From: Adiantum capillus-veneris
Taxonomy: Eukaryota > Streptophyta > Polypodiopsida > Polypodiales > Pteridaceae
DNA length: 64,000 bases
Assembly (NCBI GenBank): GCA_014529385.2
Contig: CM043963.1
Span: 63,418,469 to 63,482,468 of the forward strand
Direction: 5' to 3'
Notes under the pieces: generated by a model
What the model was told of the DNA's origin: nothing
The model's input: the letters and a program-made list of their open reading frames with translations, nothing else
The model's database searches: none
Part shown: positions 24,461-39,311 of the stretch, one piece after another
Numbering within the stretch: position 1 is the stretch's first letter
Layout of the letters: the number at the start of each line of letters is the position of its first letter
Made by a program: the position numbers and the translations under genes

Positions 24461-25073
24461 AAAAAAGTTTGAGTCTTTTGAAAACAAAATTGGTTTACCA
24501 TTGAATCAATTTAGTAACATTATATGCATTTTACCAAATTAGTCCTTAGAGATGGCCATGCAAAGGTAGCTTCAACCCTTAATTTATTTTCTCGATATTT
24601 TGTATCAACTCATACTATGTGTTGGGTGCATTTCCCTGGCAGGGTTTTTGTTTAGACATATAAATAGCTGTTGAATTATTTTTTACAAAAGCCTCTTATA
24701 GCCAGAAAAGTGGCTATTTTTTTACAGGAGTAGTGTTAGTTATTCACAAGTAAGACCAAATATAACTAAGCATCTCGCATCATGTGTTATGTTTTTTTTA
24801 TTGCTAAATAAAAAGAATGCTTTGGAGCTAAGGTTTTTCTCTAGTTTGTAAATAAGACTTTCTTAACATAGTTAAATGATCATTTTGTCATTTTGGTCAA
24901 CAATCTCTTGTATTTGACAAAGGGCATCATTTTCTATGATTAGTTAAGCAAGCCAATTACGAATTTAGATCCTAAATGCTATTACAATTTTATTTTTTTG
25001 CCAATTATTTTTTGTTACTTAAGACTATTATCTTACCATGAAAGGTTGACTTTTGAGGCCAAACTTAGCAAAA
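24461..25073. other. Noncoding stretch
   Basis: AT-rich, without recognisable features. The gypsy fragment ends at its left edge. Confidence 0.4.
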
Positions 25074-25082
25074 TAATCAAAA

Positions 25083-25494
25083 GGGAAAATTACCAAAATA
25101 CCCCTCTAATTTGTGGAAATTTCCAAAAAATCCCTCAAATTTCAAAAATTTCCAAAATATCCTTGTATCTATTTTGGTTGGATTGTTCAAGATTTTCTAA
25201 TATTTATTCCTGTTTTACAATTGAGATCCATTTTTGCATGTTTAGCATGTAGTTTGTCACAAATTACCTCACAAAAAAAGGAAATTATGTCTAAAGATAA
25301 TGAAGCAATTTATCTCCAAAGCCTACATAGTCAACTCAAATTCTAGATTAGCATCTGGTATTTTAGAAATTTTGGAAAATTGGAAAAGAAATTTGGGAAT
25401 TTCTGAAAAAGTATTGGGGGTATTTTGGAAATTTTTGAAACTTGAGTATTTTGGGAATTTCCACAAATTAGAGGGGTATTTTGGTAGTTTATCC
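25083..25494. mobile_element. Mutator-like MITE with long inverted ends
   Basis: The 412-bp segment begins gggaaaattaccaaaata and ends, in reverse complement, ggataaactaccaaaata. The inverted repeats continue for roughly 75-80 bp with the shared core accaaaatacccctctaatt. It is flanked by the perfect 9-bp direct repeat TAATCAAAA at 25,074-25,082 and 25,495-25,503, the length typical of Mutator-superfamily insertions. It encodes nothing and would depend on a transposase elsewhere. Confidence 0.9.
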
Positions 25495-25503
25495 TAATCA
25501 AAA

Positions 25504-26370
25504 ATAGTTTTAAGAGGTTAAGAAAAAAAAGGATACACCTCTCATAGTTATCATTCTAGTTGAAAACTTTGAAACATCAACTATACAAAAAATTGAGGTA
25601 TTCGTAAAGGAAAATGTAGCGAACATGTCCTAATGTTCACACCAAAGGAATATTCTAAGCAACCTTGCGAACCTTTTCTAATCATGAGAAATTTAACTTA
25701 AGCATTTATTGGGCAAATATATTTGGAAGAGTTTTCTCATAATCAAACATTAATACTTCCTTTTATTTATTAGTTGCTTCTCATGGGACAATCCATGAAG
25801 AAATTAAGGATGAGACCATTTGTAGCAATCAAGAAAAGATTGAATTTATGAGGACCTTGGCAAGAATACCTTGACTCAAGTCTCATGCTTGAAGACCACG
25901 GTCTTGTACCCCTGGCTTATGAATAGATCTAGTTATCGTGGCTATTATGTATACATTTGTTGAAAGACCCTTTTTCTACCTTCCTAAAGATAGCAAGGCA
26001 CCAAACAAGACGCTAGAAGAACCTTGAAGCAAATGACACTGCTATTTCCCTTGCAAAGTGCATTTTACAAGCACACCCTCGAAAATCATCAATTTGGTAT
26101 TGCTCAAATAATGTGGTTCTAGGTGGATGGCTTCCCTAAAGGTGGCATCCTATAAACATGTGGAGTCATTGAATTGACACCAAAATATTTTATTGATTAT
26201 ATATGCTAACTAAACACCTTTGATTGATTGTTTGGACCACCCAATGATTGTTTCTTAATTATTGGCTTTCTAAAAGAAACCCTTAGTGTTGTGTTGAGTT
26301 AGGGAGACTTTCATTGTTTTCAATGCATGATGGAGACTTACCTTTCATTTCACATCCTTAGATGTCTTTA
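25504..26370. other. Noncoding stretch
   Basis: No supported feature. Composition is ordinary, with short open frames only. Confidence 0.4.
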
Positions 26371-27965
<1,595 letters not shown>

Positions 27966-30900
27966 CAAAAGTCTCATATAATATTATGTTTTCTCGAAAC
28001 ATGATGTTAGGAACTTTTTTTGTAGTAGGAACTAAAATTGCACGCTACACAAGTAAGAGTGGTCGTCGAGGTGCGTCCCCTTTTATGTATTTTTTCCTGG
28101 AGAACCCTTTGCAAAGGATATGCTAGGGTTGTTTGTAACCTTCTATGATTAATGCAATTCAAGTTCAACTGAGATATTTTTTTTTAGAAGTCTCATATAA
28201 TATTACAGATCATCTCTAAATGTGTGAATAGACAATGAACATGTAGCCTATATCTCATGACAATTGTGAGGTTCCCCCATCTCTACAAATGTGGAGTAAA
28301 CATTAGAAGATATAGCCTTAAATCTTATAATAAGGATGCATTAACTTGACATCCAAGACATTATCATGAGTCCATCTATCCTCAGTCATGGCAGAGAAAC
28401 TAGGAAACAAATGCAATAAAGAGTGATGAGAGATAATTAAGACAAAATCAATGCAAGGACTAGTAAACATGAGCTTAAAAAACAAGCTTAGAGCAAGGAA
28501 AACCAACTGTACCAAACCATTCCAATGAATCCTAGACACGAGATGTGATAAGAAATTCAAGATTAATCCCATAATTATACTCAATACAAAACCACTCACA
28601 TATTGTGAGTTTTGCCAAATAAAAATAAAAATAAAAACCTAAAACTGCCCCCATTCTTTCAAAGAACAATGGTGCCCTTGGAATAATTAACCCAGATACC
28701 AAACTAAAAGCAAAATTATATTTGTTTGGCAAGAATTCAAGGCGGCATCACTTATTTTTGAGGCTGAAGGAACTTAGCTTCTAAATAGTGTGATAACGAT
28801 TCAAATTTAGTGTTAGCCTAGGAACAAAGGGGACATATGACTTGTCCTTTGTGTACAACACCAACTTCTTAGCCACATATTCCACGTCAATAATGTACAT
28901 ATTCCAAGTCAGTAAATTGTGGACGCATACTAACCAACCGCTATGGTTATTTGTATTGCAAAAAAATTGAGTGTGTATTTATGTTTCATTGCGTAAGATG
29001 ATATTGTGCCTCCTATTATGTGTGTCCAGACTTGAACCACAATTATAGTTTGACCAAATTGTGCATACAAAGATTTTCCATTACAATGGTTCATAAGGAA
29101 AAATTTCCCATTTTGATTAAACCTTATCAGTTACAAAATCTACGTTCATTCTTGATCATTAGTGGGTGCAGATGCACATAGTAGGCATCAAGTTTCGAAA
29201 CGGAAGTCTTGAAAGGAGTCACAAAGGTTTCAGTCCATGTGCAAAATGTCTACAGAGAGGTTTCATACAAAGCTTCAAGATGAATATTGTGATGAAAACG
29301 TGGACATTGAATGATAATGCACATTCCATGATTATGTCAAAGTAAGAGATTGGATAGGGGCAGTACGTGTCACCTAGCAATCTCTCTAATCCCCACGCCA
29401 CTGGTCCGACCTGCATACAAAAGGGCTTTATTTGTTAGTTATAATTCAAGTCAAAGAATGTTTTATTCAAAATCCCCTTTACTTTCAAAAATTACTAATC
29501 TCTTTTGGAGCTTGCTCTTGCAAAATTTCAAATAGAGGCTCAGTGTATTGGCCAATAATTTTGCATTACATCATGATGGTCGCGAAAGATATAACTAAGA
29601 AAGGCTCTTGCCAAATGGTTCTTTGCCCATGCAGTAAGATATTAGGTGGGGGGGATCTTCCGATGCTCCCAAAGAACAAAGGTTCGTTGCATTTTTAACA
29701 CGGTTTTTGTGATAGCAAGCCACTTTAGTGGCTTCATACCATAAATTTGTAAAAATCACATCTCCTTAACCACAAAATAAGTTTCAAATTCCTCTTAAAT
29801 CCACATTGTACACACATAATAATAATTGAAAAGAAAAAGAGAGAGAAAAAAATAGATCACTATCATGATATTTTCTTGTGAGACTTTTGAGACAAGTTTC
29901 TTATTTTTACGCGAAAGTTTAGGTATGTGTTTGACAACCACTTGAGAAAAATTTTAAGCACAATAATTCCACCTTTTAAGAATCACGAAGAACCATATAC
30001 AACTTTACTTTTCTTGTACAATTTTTGAGAAGTTGATATGTTGTTAAAATAAAAGGCCACTTTTGTGGCTTTTTTGTGTGTTTTACACACATGAATATCT
30101 TCCTTATATTGCTACTCTCTCTTTCTTCAACTTATTCATTTAACACAAAGATTCCAATGAGATTTTTTCCTTCCCAAGCCATTTGGATCTCAATTTTTGA
30201 GTCTTTGCCACCAAAATCGTTGTTAAGTTTCGAGCTTTGATACTTCTGAACAAAACTTCACCCTCAATGACTTACACCAACTTGCCATAGAAGTTGGCTG
30301 CTCTTTGGACATTCCCATTTTAATTAAGAAGTACTACATGCTTGTCTGTTTCCAATACACATGCCACTTTTGAGCTTACTCTCTCATGGGCAATGGTGCC
30401 CTCTCTCGTAGGTGAGGGTTTCTGCTCTCATGGACGATCTGTTGCTTTGATGGGAGATGGCGATCCTTCGATGCTCTTTGCTTTCTGGGAGGCATGTGCC
30501 ACTACGTGAGATGCGTTGTTGCCTGCGTGTACACGTTCAAATGCGAGTATTTTTATCGATTCCCTCTAATTTATCAATAAAAAAGATGGATTTCCCCTAC
30601 TTGAAAACTAAAAAGTTTTACCAAACCAAACTTATTGGTTATTGCAATCATGATAATTAGAAGTTGAAAAAAAAATCAAGAAAATTTATAGCACCCATGG
30701 TTTGCTTCTAAATTAGGCAAACCATAACATTGACAAATTCAAAGGCACAAATTTGCAATAAAGCATAACATTCACAAATTCAAAGGCACAAATTTGAAAA
30801 AATTTATTTCTTTGTGTTCATATTATAGAATTTGAAAAAACTTCAAAGGGATTTATCAAATATGTAGAGTAAAAAGTGAAACAACAACTAAATTCATGAA

Positions 30901-31463
30901 CTTGAGCCTTGGATACACACATGACTCTTCAAAGTCACTAGATGGCCAAGAAACTTTGATCCAGAACTACGGGAAATAAAATCAATAATGAGCTGAGATA
31001 AATTTGGCAAGAAGATAGAAGTGGAAACAATAAAAATATCAGCTCCAAATTTTCCAAACAAAAGGATTGTTAGCCATCCAAGTTTATTTGTTCCATGGTA
31101 CTCCAGAGATCTCGTATATTTGCTTACCTTGGCATGTAAAATGATTGAATGTTAGTAAACTATACATTTAAAATTCATAAGACAAAAGCATAGTGTGTTT
31201 TACCTGCGAAGAGTTGAAAGCATCTTATGTATTCAACAAAGCAACTCCCAATGTACATGTACTTGTTGCATCCTTTGCACATGTACTTTGTCCTCCTTTG
31301 CATGCCATTTCATTTTCATCCAATGTTTTCTTCCCTTTGTGCCACTTCTTCAAGAAAACTACACAATGATGTGAGCTTACACCTTGAGTATTCATTGATA
31401 CATGGTTTCCAAGTCCTTTGCTTTGTGCATCTTCAATACACCGCTTTGGTCCTTGTTACATAC
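27966..31463. other. About 3.5 kb without recognised genes
   Basis: Mostly AT-rich. A degenerate duplication lies at 30,715-30,805, where caaattcaaaggcacaaatt occurs twice about 45 bp apart. A stretch at 28,010-28,160 (gctagggttgtttgtaacc...) resembles a transcript leader or LTR piece but has no partner here. Open frames are short and show no similarity I recognise. Confidence 0.4.
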
Positions 31464-32960
31464 TCAGATCCATAACTGTTTTCTACAAGTAATGCTTCTA
31501 GCTTGTACGTCCATAAGAAATTCATGATGTGAAATGTCTTTGTGCCAATGCTTGAAGATGATATATGCGTTAGTGTAAACAGCATCAAGCAATCCCCAAA
31601 ATGCCTTATGCCACCACTTGAAGGACACCATGCTCTCCTCCACTAAATAAAAACTTCCCAAACGCATTTGATCAAAAGTGTCACATCCAAGTTTTGTTGG
31701 TGTTATATTGGATGATTGTTTCTAGGCGTTTCCCAATGATTTGAGAGCTTCATGCTTGTCTTTTATAGGTATGGCTCCCCATTCCCCATACATTGCTAGT
31801 TGCAAAGACAAGCTTAACATCTTGCCATGCACAAGAAAATAATCCAGTCTTTCTACAAAATGCAAATGCTATTTTTCCGTGTGGTGCATTCTTATTCACC
31901 CATACATCACTCTTAGGCCAATTTTTTCTATTTTTGATGACCACAATTGTGTCAGTTCCTCCAAAGCCATTATTAGACAACCACTACCACTAGAGAAACT
32001 TGAAAGATGTAAAACCCCTATCAAGCTAAATTTAGTGTCCGTGGGGAAGAGATTTCACAAGGTCTTGGACCATAGAATATCCAAGTCCATTGCTCTTAGG
32101 CAACTTGTCATACGCTATGAACTGATAGTTGTATGCTAAGCAAGCATCGCACATATTGAATACTTCAATGCCAAATTTATGTGGCTTTTTTGGCAAATAC
32201 ATTCTTATTGAATTACGCTTGTTGCGTAAAGGGATTACACGCTCAGTGACATCCCTTCCCATATAATAGTTAGATTTTAAAGTTCTATTTAAAGTCTTTT
32301 CCAACTCAAGAAATTGCTAACACCTATATTCATTGGCTCTTTTATCTGTTGGTCGACACGCATTGTCGCATAAATGTAAGAACCTCTTTATCTGTTGAAA
32401 GCGTTCTTTGCTCATCCATTGGTAAAACTTTGGATATATCATATAGCACCTTTTGTGTCTCCCCTTTCACTTAGTCACAAGTTTCCTTTCGCTTTGCATG
32501 GTCTTCCTCCCTTTCTCTTGAACTCTTCCATAGTAGGTGAAAATATGCTCTCGATAGGAAGATCTCCCTTTCTCATGTCTAAGAGTGGAGTAACCTCTAC
32601 ACCACTTTCGTCTACATGAGTAGCATCATCATCAACTTATTTTCCTTTTCCCTTGAAGTCCTTTCTAGTCATGCAATGCATTTGTAATAGCGTAATATGG
32701 TCATCATCTTCAAGATGATGCATAAACTTTGTGACATCCAATTGACTCCCTTAAGCACCCACACTATCCACAATGACATTACATTCATGGCCATCACTTT
32801 GGATGTTACTTTTGAGTAGATATTGTTCCACACTAGAACAATTAATGTGGTAAGTTGTACCATCATCTTCAAAGAAGAAACTCCACAAGTTTTTGTTAGC
32901 ATCATATTCTATGACTCTTACCATGAAAAACTTTATCATGCCATGCACCACGAGGAAAAT
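31464..32960 (-). pseudogene. piggyBac-type (DDE_Tnp_1_7) transposase pseudogene
   Basis: Minus-strand frames give, in order: an N-terminal part (MVHGMIKFF..., about 32,950-32,755), MSKERFQQIKRFLHLCDN (about 32,420), ERVIPLRNKRNSIRMYLPKK and then PHKFGIEVFNMCDA (about 32,245-32,140), and near the 3' end FDQMRLGSFYL and SFKWWHKAFWGLLDAVYTNA (about 31,675-31,570). This order and spacing match piggyBac transposases. The usual first catalytic Asp of the DE(x)mxPF motif is Thr (VTERVIPL), and frames break near 32,030 and 31,700, so the gene is dead. No TTAA-flanked ends were identified. It is probably an old, partly deleted DNA transposon. Confidence 0.85.
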
Positions 32961-34429
32961 TTTATTTGCCTACTTCCTACTTTCTCCACCAAATGGCAAG
33001 AACCTTGAGGGTTGCCCCACCGCATTTAAGGTCATGATCTTGGGAGGAACTGCCACTTTCCATAATTTTTCTATATAACAAAAGGATTTGTGATCTTATA
33101 CATCACAAAGGCAATAACTAGAAGATTTCTAATTTTTATAACCTAACCTAAGTAAAAGCACCTATGATATTTAAATAAAAACCCTCTGAAAGTATCCATC
33201 GGAGAGAACCTTTTCTCGAGAGAGTCTTCAACTATCTTGTCCCCTCTTGAAGTAGATGTTGATCTCAAAAAGTAGGTTACTACTTGTAAAAAGTATGGGA
33301 TGGTCGAAACCTTTCCCCAATTTCTATCTTGGGAAAGCTAAGCACCCATAGTCACTAGGACCATAAATGACTCACTCTAGTAACATGGTCTCTAGTTTAC
33401 CCATAGGAACGTTTCTTAATATATAGCCTTGTTAATATACTTCAAACAAGGTGAATCACAATGGCCTGCAGACGAAATGTAATGCAAATATTTTGTAAAG
33501 TTGTAGATAGAGTATATTATAAAGGGAGTAATAGATATATGGCAAAATGTGAGTAATAGGTCAAGTTGTTCCGATGGCATACGTGAGAGGTTACTTGTTG
33601 ACCAAATTTGGCCGAACTTAGAAGTACAATGTATTATAAAGGAAAAATAGATATATGAAAAAAGGTGACTAATAGGTCAAGTTGTTTCAGTGATAAACAT
33701 GGAGAAGTTACTTGACCACCAAATTTGGCCTAACTTGAAAGTTTAGTTTGTTATTTTTTGAGATAAATGTTGTAGTAACTAAGAAACCTATGTGATTATT
33801 CAATATAGGTTGAGATTTTTGAGTTAATCTTGCCATTTAAATAACATCTAAGTATGATCAAATGACATTGATCATTGCAATATAAAAACATTTGTAAAAG
33901 AATGATAGACCTAAGTAATTTTGTGTAAAAATTTAAGTTAACAATAATAATATTTCATGAAGATGACTCTAATTCATGGCATTTTTCTTCTTGCAAAATT
34001 CTCTAATCAAATATTACATGTGACGTGAACATATCAGTTTTTTTTTTTAAATTTATTTTATCAATATTGAGAATATCTAAACCTAATTCATAATAATGAT
34101 ACATTTTAAATTAACGTAACAAGGTGACATTTGCATATTAAAACCAAAATTTTTTTTAAAAAATAGTTATGAAGAAATTCTTTCATTTAAAAGTAGTTTA
34201 TAATTTCTTTTGAAAGAATTTTCAAATTTTATACAATTTACAATTCTTTCATTCTTAGTTATAAAGAAATTCTTTCATTTAAAGATAATTTATAATTTTT
34301 TAGTTTTAAATTGTCTTCAAATGAAAAAAAAATATAATAAAAATTTATCTTTTAAATAAAAAAGTTACAAAGAAAGTCATTAAGTTTTTAAATAAAGGGA
34401 TGCATTTACAAACTAAACAAGTGAAAAGA
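32961..34429. other. AT-rich noncoding stretch with short duplications
   Basis: A 116-bp tandem duplication: gtaataggtcaagttgtt at 33,553 and its partner at 33,669. A second duplication of about 93 bp repeats aagaaattctttcattta at about 34,170 and 34,264. There are no coding features. Confidence 0.6.
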
Positions 34430-34930
34430 TCACTGTGGCTCTCTATAAAAAAAAGAAAGTGAGAAAGTCGTTAGGTTGAGTTTTACTGGAATCAGTGGTC
34501 AAGAAAGGATTGCCTTAGCTTAACCTTGAGCCGATTGAAAATCGAGACTAGCCAGTTGCAAACCATGGTAAAGGAAAGAAAAACGGTGAAATATATGAGA
34601 AAATAGTTGAAAAATCTTTCAAATTTATACTAGCATTTTCGGTTCACTTCTTTTTTAGGAGAAAATTCGATCGACGATCGTTTAATAAAAGAGACTTTTT
34701 TGAATATTGACTAAAATTAATTTATAGAATGCAAGAAAAGTCAAACCATGTGAGGTTGTGAAATGAAATGTGAAATAGAAAAAACTCATCAATATTTATG
34801 TGTGTGTATGTATAGAATTTACTAAAATTATGCAAGGTAAAACTTCACTTTAACATTCTAAAACAATAGAATGCAAGAAAAATAGAGACATGTCATGATG
34901 TGAAATGAAAGGTGAAATAAAAAGATCCAT
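34430..34930 (-). repeat. Reverse-oriented copy of the unclassified repeat family
   Basis: It is the reverse complement of the 26.4-28 kb family: caaaccatggtaaaggaaag at about 34,560, ttaataaaagagac at about 34,680, and ttctaaaacaatagaatgc at about 34,855. It carries a shorter (TG)n at the same internal place where the other copies have (CA)n. This is the most complete single copy, about 500 bp. Confidence 0.75.
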
Positions 34931-37505
34931 TTACTTTTTTAAACCTGAAATAACATTTAAGATAAGTCTCAATTATCACTGAAAACATTGAAAGTATGCC
35001 TAACCTCTAAGGCTTCATTTAAAAAACAAACAAAGACAAAAAGCAAGAGAAGTTAAGTGAGCATTGAGTAAAAGGACCAATTTACAATGATGGAAATAAC
35101 ATTTACATTATTAAAGGAAGATATAATATTTATAAAACCTTCCTTATCAATCAAAGAGGACACTTGTCCCCACCATCATAAACCTCTATATCAACGACTC
35201 AAAAGATGCACATTTTCTCAACCTTCCCCAATGGCCTTCTGCAAGCCAAAAAATCAAAGCATTGATTTAAAAGACTCTCAATGAAAACTATCTTTTGTTT
35301 TTAAAAGATATGGTCTCTCTCCACATTGAAAGATGAAAAGGCACAAGTTTTATTTAAGTAGTCATAACACTATCAAAGTCACTTTTCCATTTCAACTTGT
35401 TATACTTCAAAATTTAGATATGATAAATCTCTTTATGCTTGAACAAAAAATTTATCACGTTTAGAAATTTTGAACTTCAAACTTCACATTACGCATTTTG
35501 GAAATGGGCATAAAAGTTATACATCAAGAAGTTATATTAGTGACCTTTCAATAATATAGCCTTTCAATGCTTCCATGTCTTCCCTGTAAAAACATTTTCT
35601 GAAACATAATGAATTATAACTTTGTGCATTTCAATCAGTAACTTACCACCACAATCACACCACCATCAAGAAACCGTACATAAACAAAATTCTCATCAAG
35701 AGACCATGGATCATAAACAAAAATCTCAGTTTTTGTCCGCCGACAATAAAATGTCGAAGAAACTCTCTCTTCACAATAGAATTGAGTCCGAAATGTGAGG
35801 AATAAAACTTCTCTTCATAATACCTCGCTTGGCTTTTGAGCACAAAACCACTTTCCTCATGAAGGTACCTTTAGTTAGAGAGCTCAAAAAAGGGATAATG
35901 TACAAGTATTCAAATTAAACATTTAAAATAAGTCCTCTTCAAATAGGCCAAAGTACATTTGCACAGAACCACCTCTCGGTGTCCCAATTCTCTAGAAAGA
36001 AGAGGCCATGCATGCATGCATGCATGCCCTGGCCATAAGGTCCCTGCAGAAGACATCCAAATGCTTCATGCACAAAATAGTCCATGCATGCATGCCTTGG
36101 CCATAAGGTCCATGCACAAGACAAACAATTGTATGCACAAGACATCCAAAATGCTTCATATACCAATATTACTGGTATTAGAAGCTTCTGCAGAAGATGT
36201 CACCATCAACCTTTTCCTTTTACTAAATAAAAATTGTCAAACTTGAAAATTAGTGGAAACCTATCAACATCAAACATATAAAACTAAATATGTGAAGAAC
36301 CGGTCATTGTCAAAACCTGAACTTTAAACTTTCAAGTAAAAGAACACTTTCAAAATGAATAGCTTCTAATCTAATAAGGGTTCAATGTCACAAATAAACT
36401 CAATACAACGCCCAAAACTCCCATTTCAAGCCCTCGGATAAAATTGCTCTCTTGTCATGACATAAAAGAAGCAAATCTCATTGGGAAGTTGTGCCTAAAG
36501 GCACACTTTCTGTTTGTCATGATCATAGATCACTTCCATATCCATGAATCGCCATAGGAAGACTCATACCTTGAATTATGTGCCTTAGAGGATCACAAAA
36601 TCGATAAATGAAAAAGCCAAGGTGAGAAAAGTTCTACCTTCATCACAGAAATCACACAGAAAACATTGGAGCCTTGCAAACGTTTGCATATTTCCCAACA
36701 AAGTATATGCACACAAGAAGACTAGGGGCACACGAACCCTACCAATATAGAAGGAGATTAGCAAGTTGAAGGAGTGAGAGGAAGCTTACCTGCAAAACAT
36801 AACGAAACAAAGCCTGTTACAAATGTGCCTAAAGAATGACAGGATGATGATAAAAAAATATTAAAAAACTCGCTAGCTTGAAGAAAGCAATACTTAAAAA
36901 GTGAAAAGATAAGCCTACGATCTGCCAAAAATCAAGAAGTGGGGAGTGGTGTGCTTGCAAAAGGTTATACAGAAGAAACTTCACCCACTGTCCGATTATT
37001 TTTGGGGCTACCATCTAATGGCTCACCCACCACGTGTAGCCACGTTTATTTCTAGGCCAGACTTCTTTAAAGTTTCCTCTTCTTTTGAGTTTCTCTCATT
37101 TTGTACCATTTTAATCACTTTCCAAGCGGGCTTTTTTCACCAAATTTTGGCATGTTATCAAGCAAAGCGTCCCAAAAATAAATATAAAGAAACTTCATTA
37201 AAAAAGCTAAAATTTGTGTAGATTTTCCAAACGTCGCTTTCGAAGCCACTTTAGTCGCTCAAACACAACCCTAGTGTTAACCCACTAAAATTACAAAATT
37301 CCGGGCTTATCCAGTAGCATAACACAAGTTTTAGCGTAAATACAAGCAAATGTTTCAAATTTTAACGTGAAACTAGGAGAGTATTAACTGGTTTTTGGCA
37401 AGTCACAGCCCCTCATCATTATAAAATAGAAGAGACATGTAACCAAAAATACCTCGACAAAGAATACAATGATGATGTTTGCCCGTTGTGAAGATTAGAC
37501 TGCAC
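34931..37505. other. Noncoding DNA, possible 3' flank of the minus-strand gene
   Basis: No protein-like frame. 36,005-36,160 holds a 68-bp duplication (catgcc(c/t)tggccataaggt at 36,023 and 36,091) with ATGC-rich repeats. The rest is featureless by eye. Confidence 0.45.
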
Positions 37506-39311
37506 CTACAGAACCACTGTTGGGCAGATTTGTGACACAACTTGCAACTCTAGAGATCTCCAAAACCGCGAATTCTTTACTTTTTCTTGCAATGAGCTAG
37601 CCCACTCTTCAGCCACTCTCTCACTGTTCAGCTCGCTCGGCATTGTGAAGCTGTATACAAACAAGTTCAATGTGAATCAGATAGATAAAATTAACCACAC
37701 AATTTACCAATGTGCGAACACACCATGTTGAAACCATGCCTTTCTGGTTGTACATAAACAAAAACAGGTCCCTATTTTATCAAATAATCCACAAGGATTC
37801 GCATGATAAAAACTGGAATGCTAAACATTGCATGTCACCCAAGGCAGTCACTTTTTGAAACGTTTTATCATATCATGTGAGTTAACCAGAGATGATTAAT
37901 AATACTCCAACATGTATGTATACGTATACATTAGAAGGGGGTGGAGATTTTTTAAGTAGGCCCACAGTGTAGATGTAACATGTATCTTGGGGTATTATTA
38001 AAAATCTCTTGCACGCACATGATATAGGAAGCTTTTGAGGAGTGACTGCCCCGAGGGATGTCATCAGCATCAGCATGTAAGATTTACATCAAAGAGGAAG
38101 CAACCTGGTGAGCGAATGCATTGCAAAGATCCCTTTCTGGCCTTGCACTTCAGAGGTTTGGAAAGCTACAGAACTGCAGCTAAACTCTTTAGACAAAGAA
38201 AAAAAGGTTGTAGGCTTGTCTTAATCAGTGGCAAAGCATCCAAGTAGACCTTTGGATCAAGATCTTGAACTGAAGCAGTGCGCTTACAGATAATGTACGT
38301 ACAGCTTTGGACACATTTTCTTTCTTGAAGTAATAAATGACAGGATATCCTAAAATCCATCTACAAAAACCATATCCACAACCACCTATCAGTTCTTCCA
38401 AAAATCACCGAATTTTACTTGCATGTTTAGAAGGACCAAGAGTGTCTAGAATCTAGACACCCTCATATAGTGGGTTGTCGAAGCATTCTTACCCATTTAG
38501 GGTAGGCAAGGCGGCCTCACACCATAATTCAGAGCTGCCCAAATCAATGAGTCCACAAGTAGAAGATGATGGATGACCAGAGGTGCTTTCAGAAACTTCA
38601 CAGATAGTATATTGATGCACGTGACATAGCCTACATCAGTCTCTAACTAATCAGCTATAGAAATGGAGAAAAATTGAAATGTCTTTCTACCATTGGATAC
38701 TTTTGAGAGGAAAAAGGTCGTGAAAGAAGCAAATTCATTCAAAGCTTCATCTTTCTCGGACGACAAGGCAAACTGCAAAACACACATCTTAAGCACATCG
38801 GCAACTAGTATGCTCGTGTACAGGATAAAATATGCAGAAGACCACAGCTACTTACCCTAGCTACAGTGTCATCCAAAACTATGAATTCAAGTTGGACAGA
38901 GCGGTTGAGGGATCCATTCATTAGCGCAGTCAAGTTCTCGACATGAATCAGATACACCACATCGTCGAAGCGCATGACTTTTAAACAAGATATAAGAACG
39001 ACTTCCTGCAAACAAGAGCCAAGAATTGTTAACGTTTTACATTCAATGATAGTTCTTGCCTCTTAAGACTCCCTTATGTGACTAATTGAAAGGTCTAGCT
39101 TCTTTGAAGCGATAGCTCTCTTTTCCCTTCCATAATAAAACACGAGATCTAAATCATCTTGGCCACAAGCCTTTCTTTACAGAGAGTGAGGCAGCAGTGA
39201 CCGGTGCAAGAAGATCCAAGAGTCTGCATAGCTGATCTTGCAAGTTACGAACTCCTAGAGCATAATCGACCATCACTGCTGGACGCAAGCCTGTGCAAAG
39301 GGCAGCAATAT
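37506..39311 (-). CDS. C-terminal six exons of a spliced host gene, family not recognised
   Basis: Six exons on the minus strand connect in one open frame: 39,311-39,181, 39,005-38,856, 38,772-38,691, 38,630-38,523, 38,269-38,170 and 37,650-37,506 (TAG at 37,508-37,506). All introns have GT..AG ends. The best sites are ttgtttgcag at 39,006 and AGG|GTAAGT at 38,855. Exon phases (0, 0, 1, 1, 2) agree at every junction. The protein, about 238 residues here, is rich in Leu/Val helices (for example RNLQDQLCRLLDLLAPV and KFLKAPLVIHHLLLVDSLIW), like an alpha-solenoid. No catalytic motif is seen. The two weakest donors are GTGTGA after exon 4 and GTAGCT after exon 5, so an exon may be missing there. 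Upstream exons are not found before the gypsy LTR at 39,773. Confidence 0.7.

Noticed and set aside
35939-36246. His/Met-rich frames on both strands
   Set aside because: They arise from the ATGC-rich 68-bp duplication and show no protein-like conservation.
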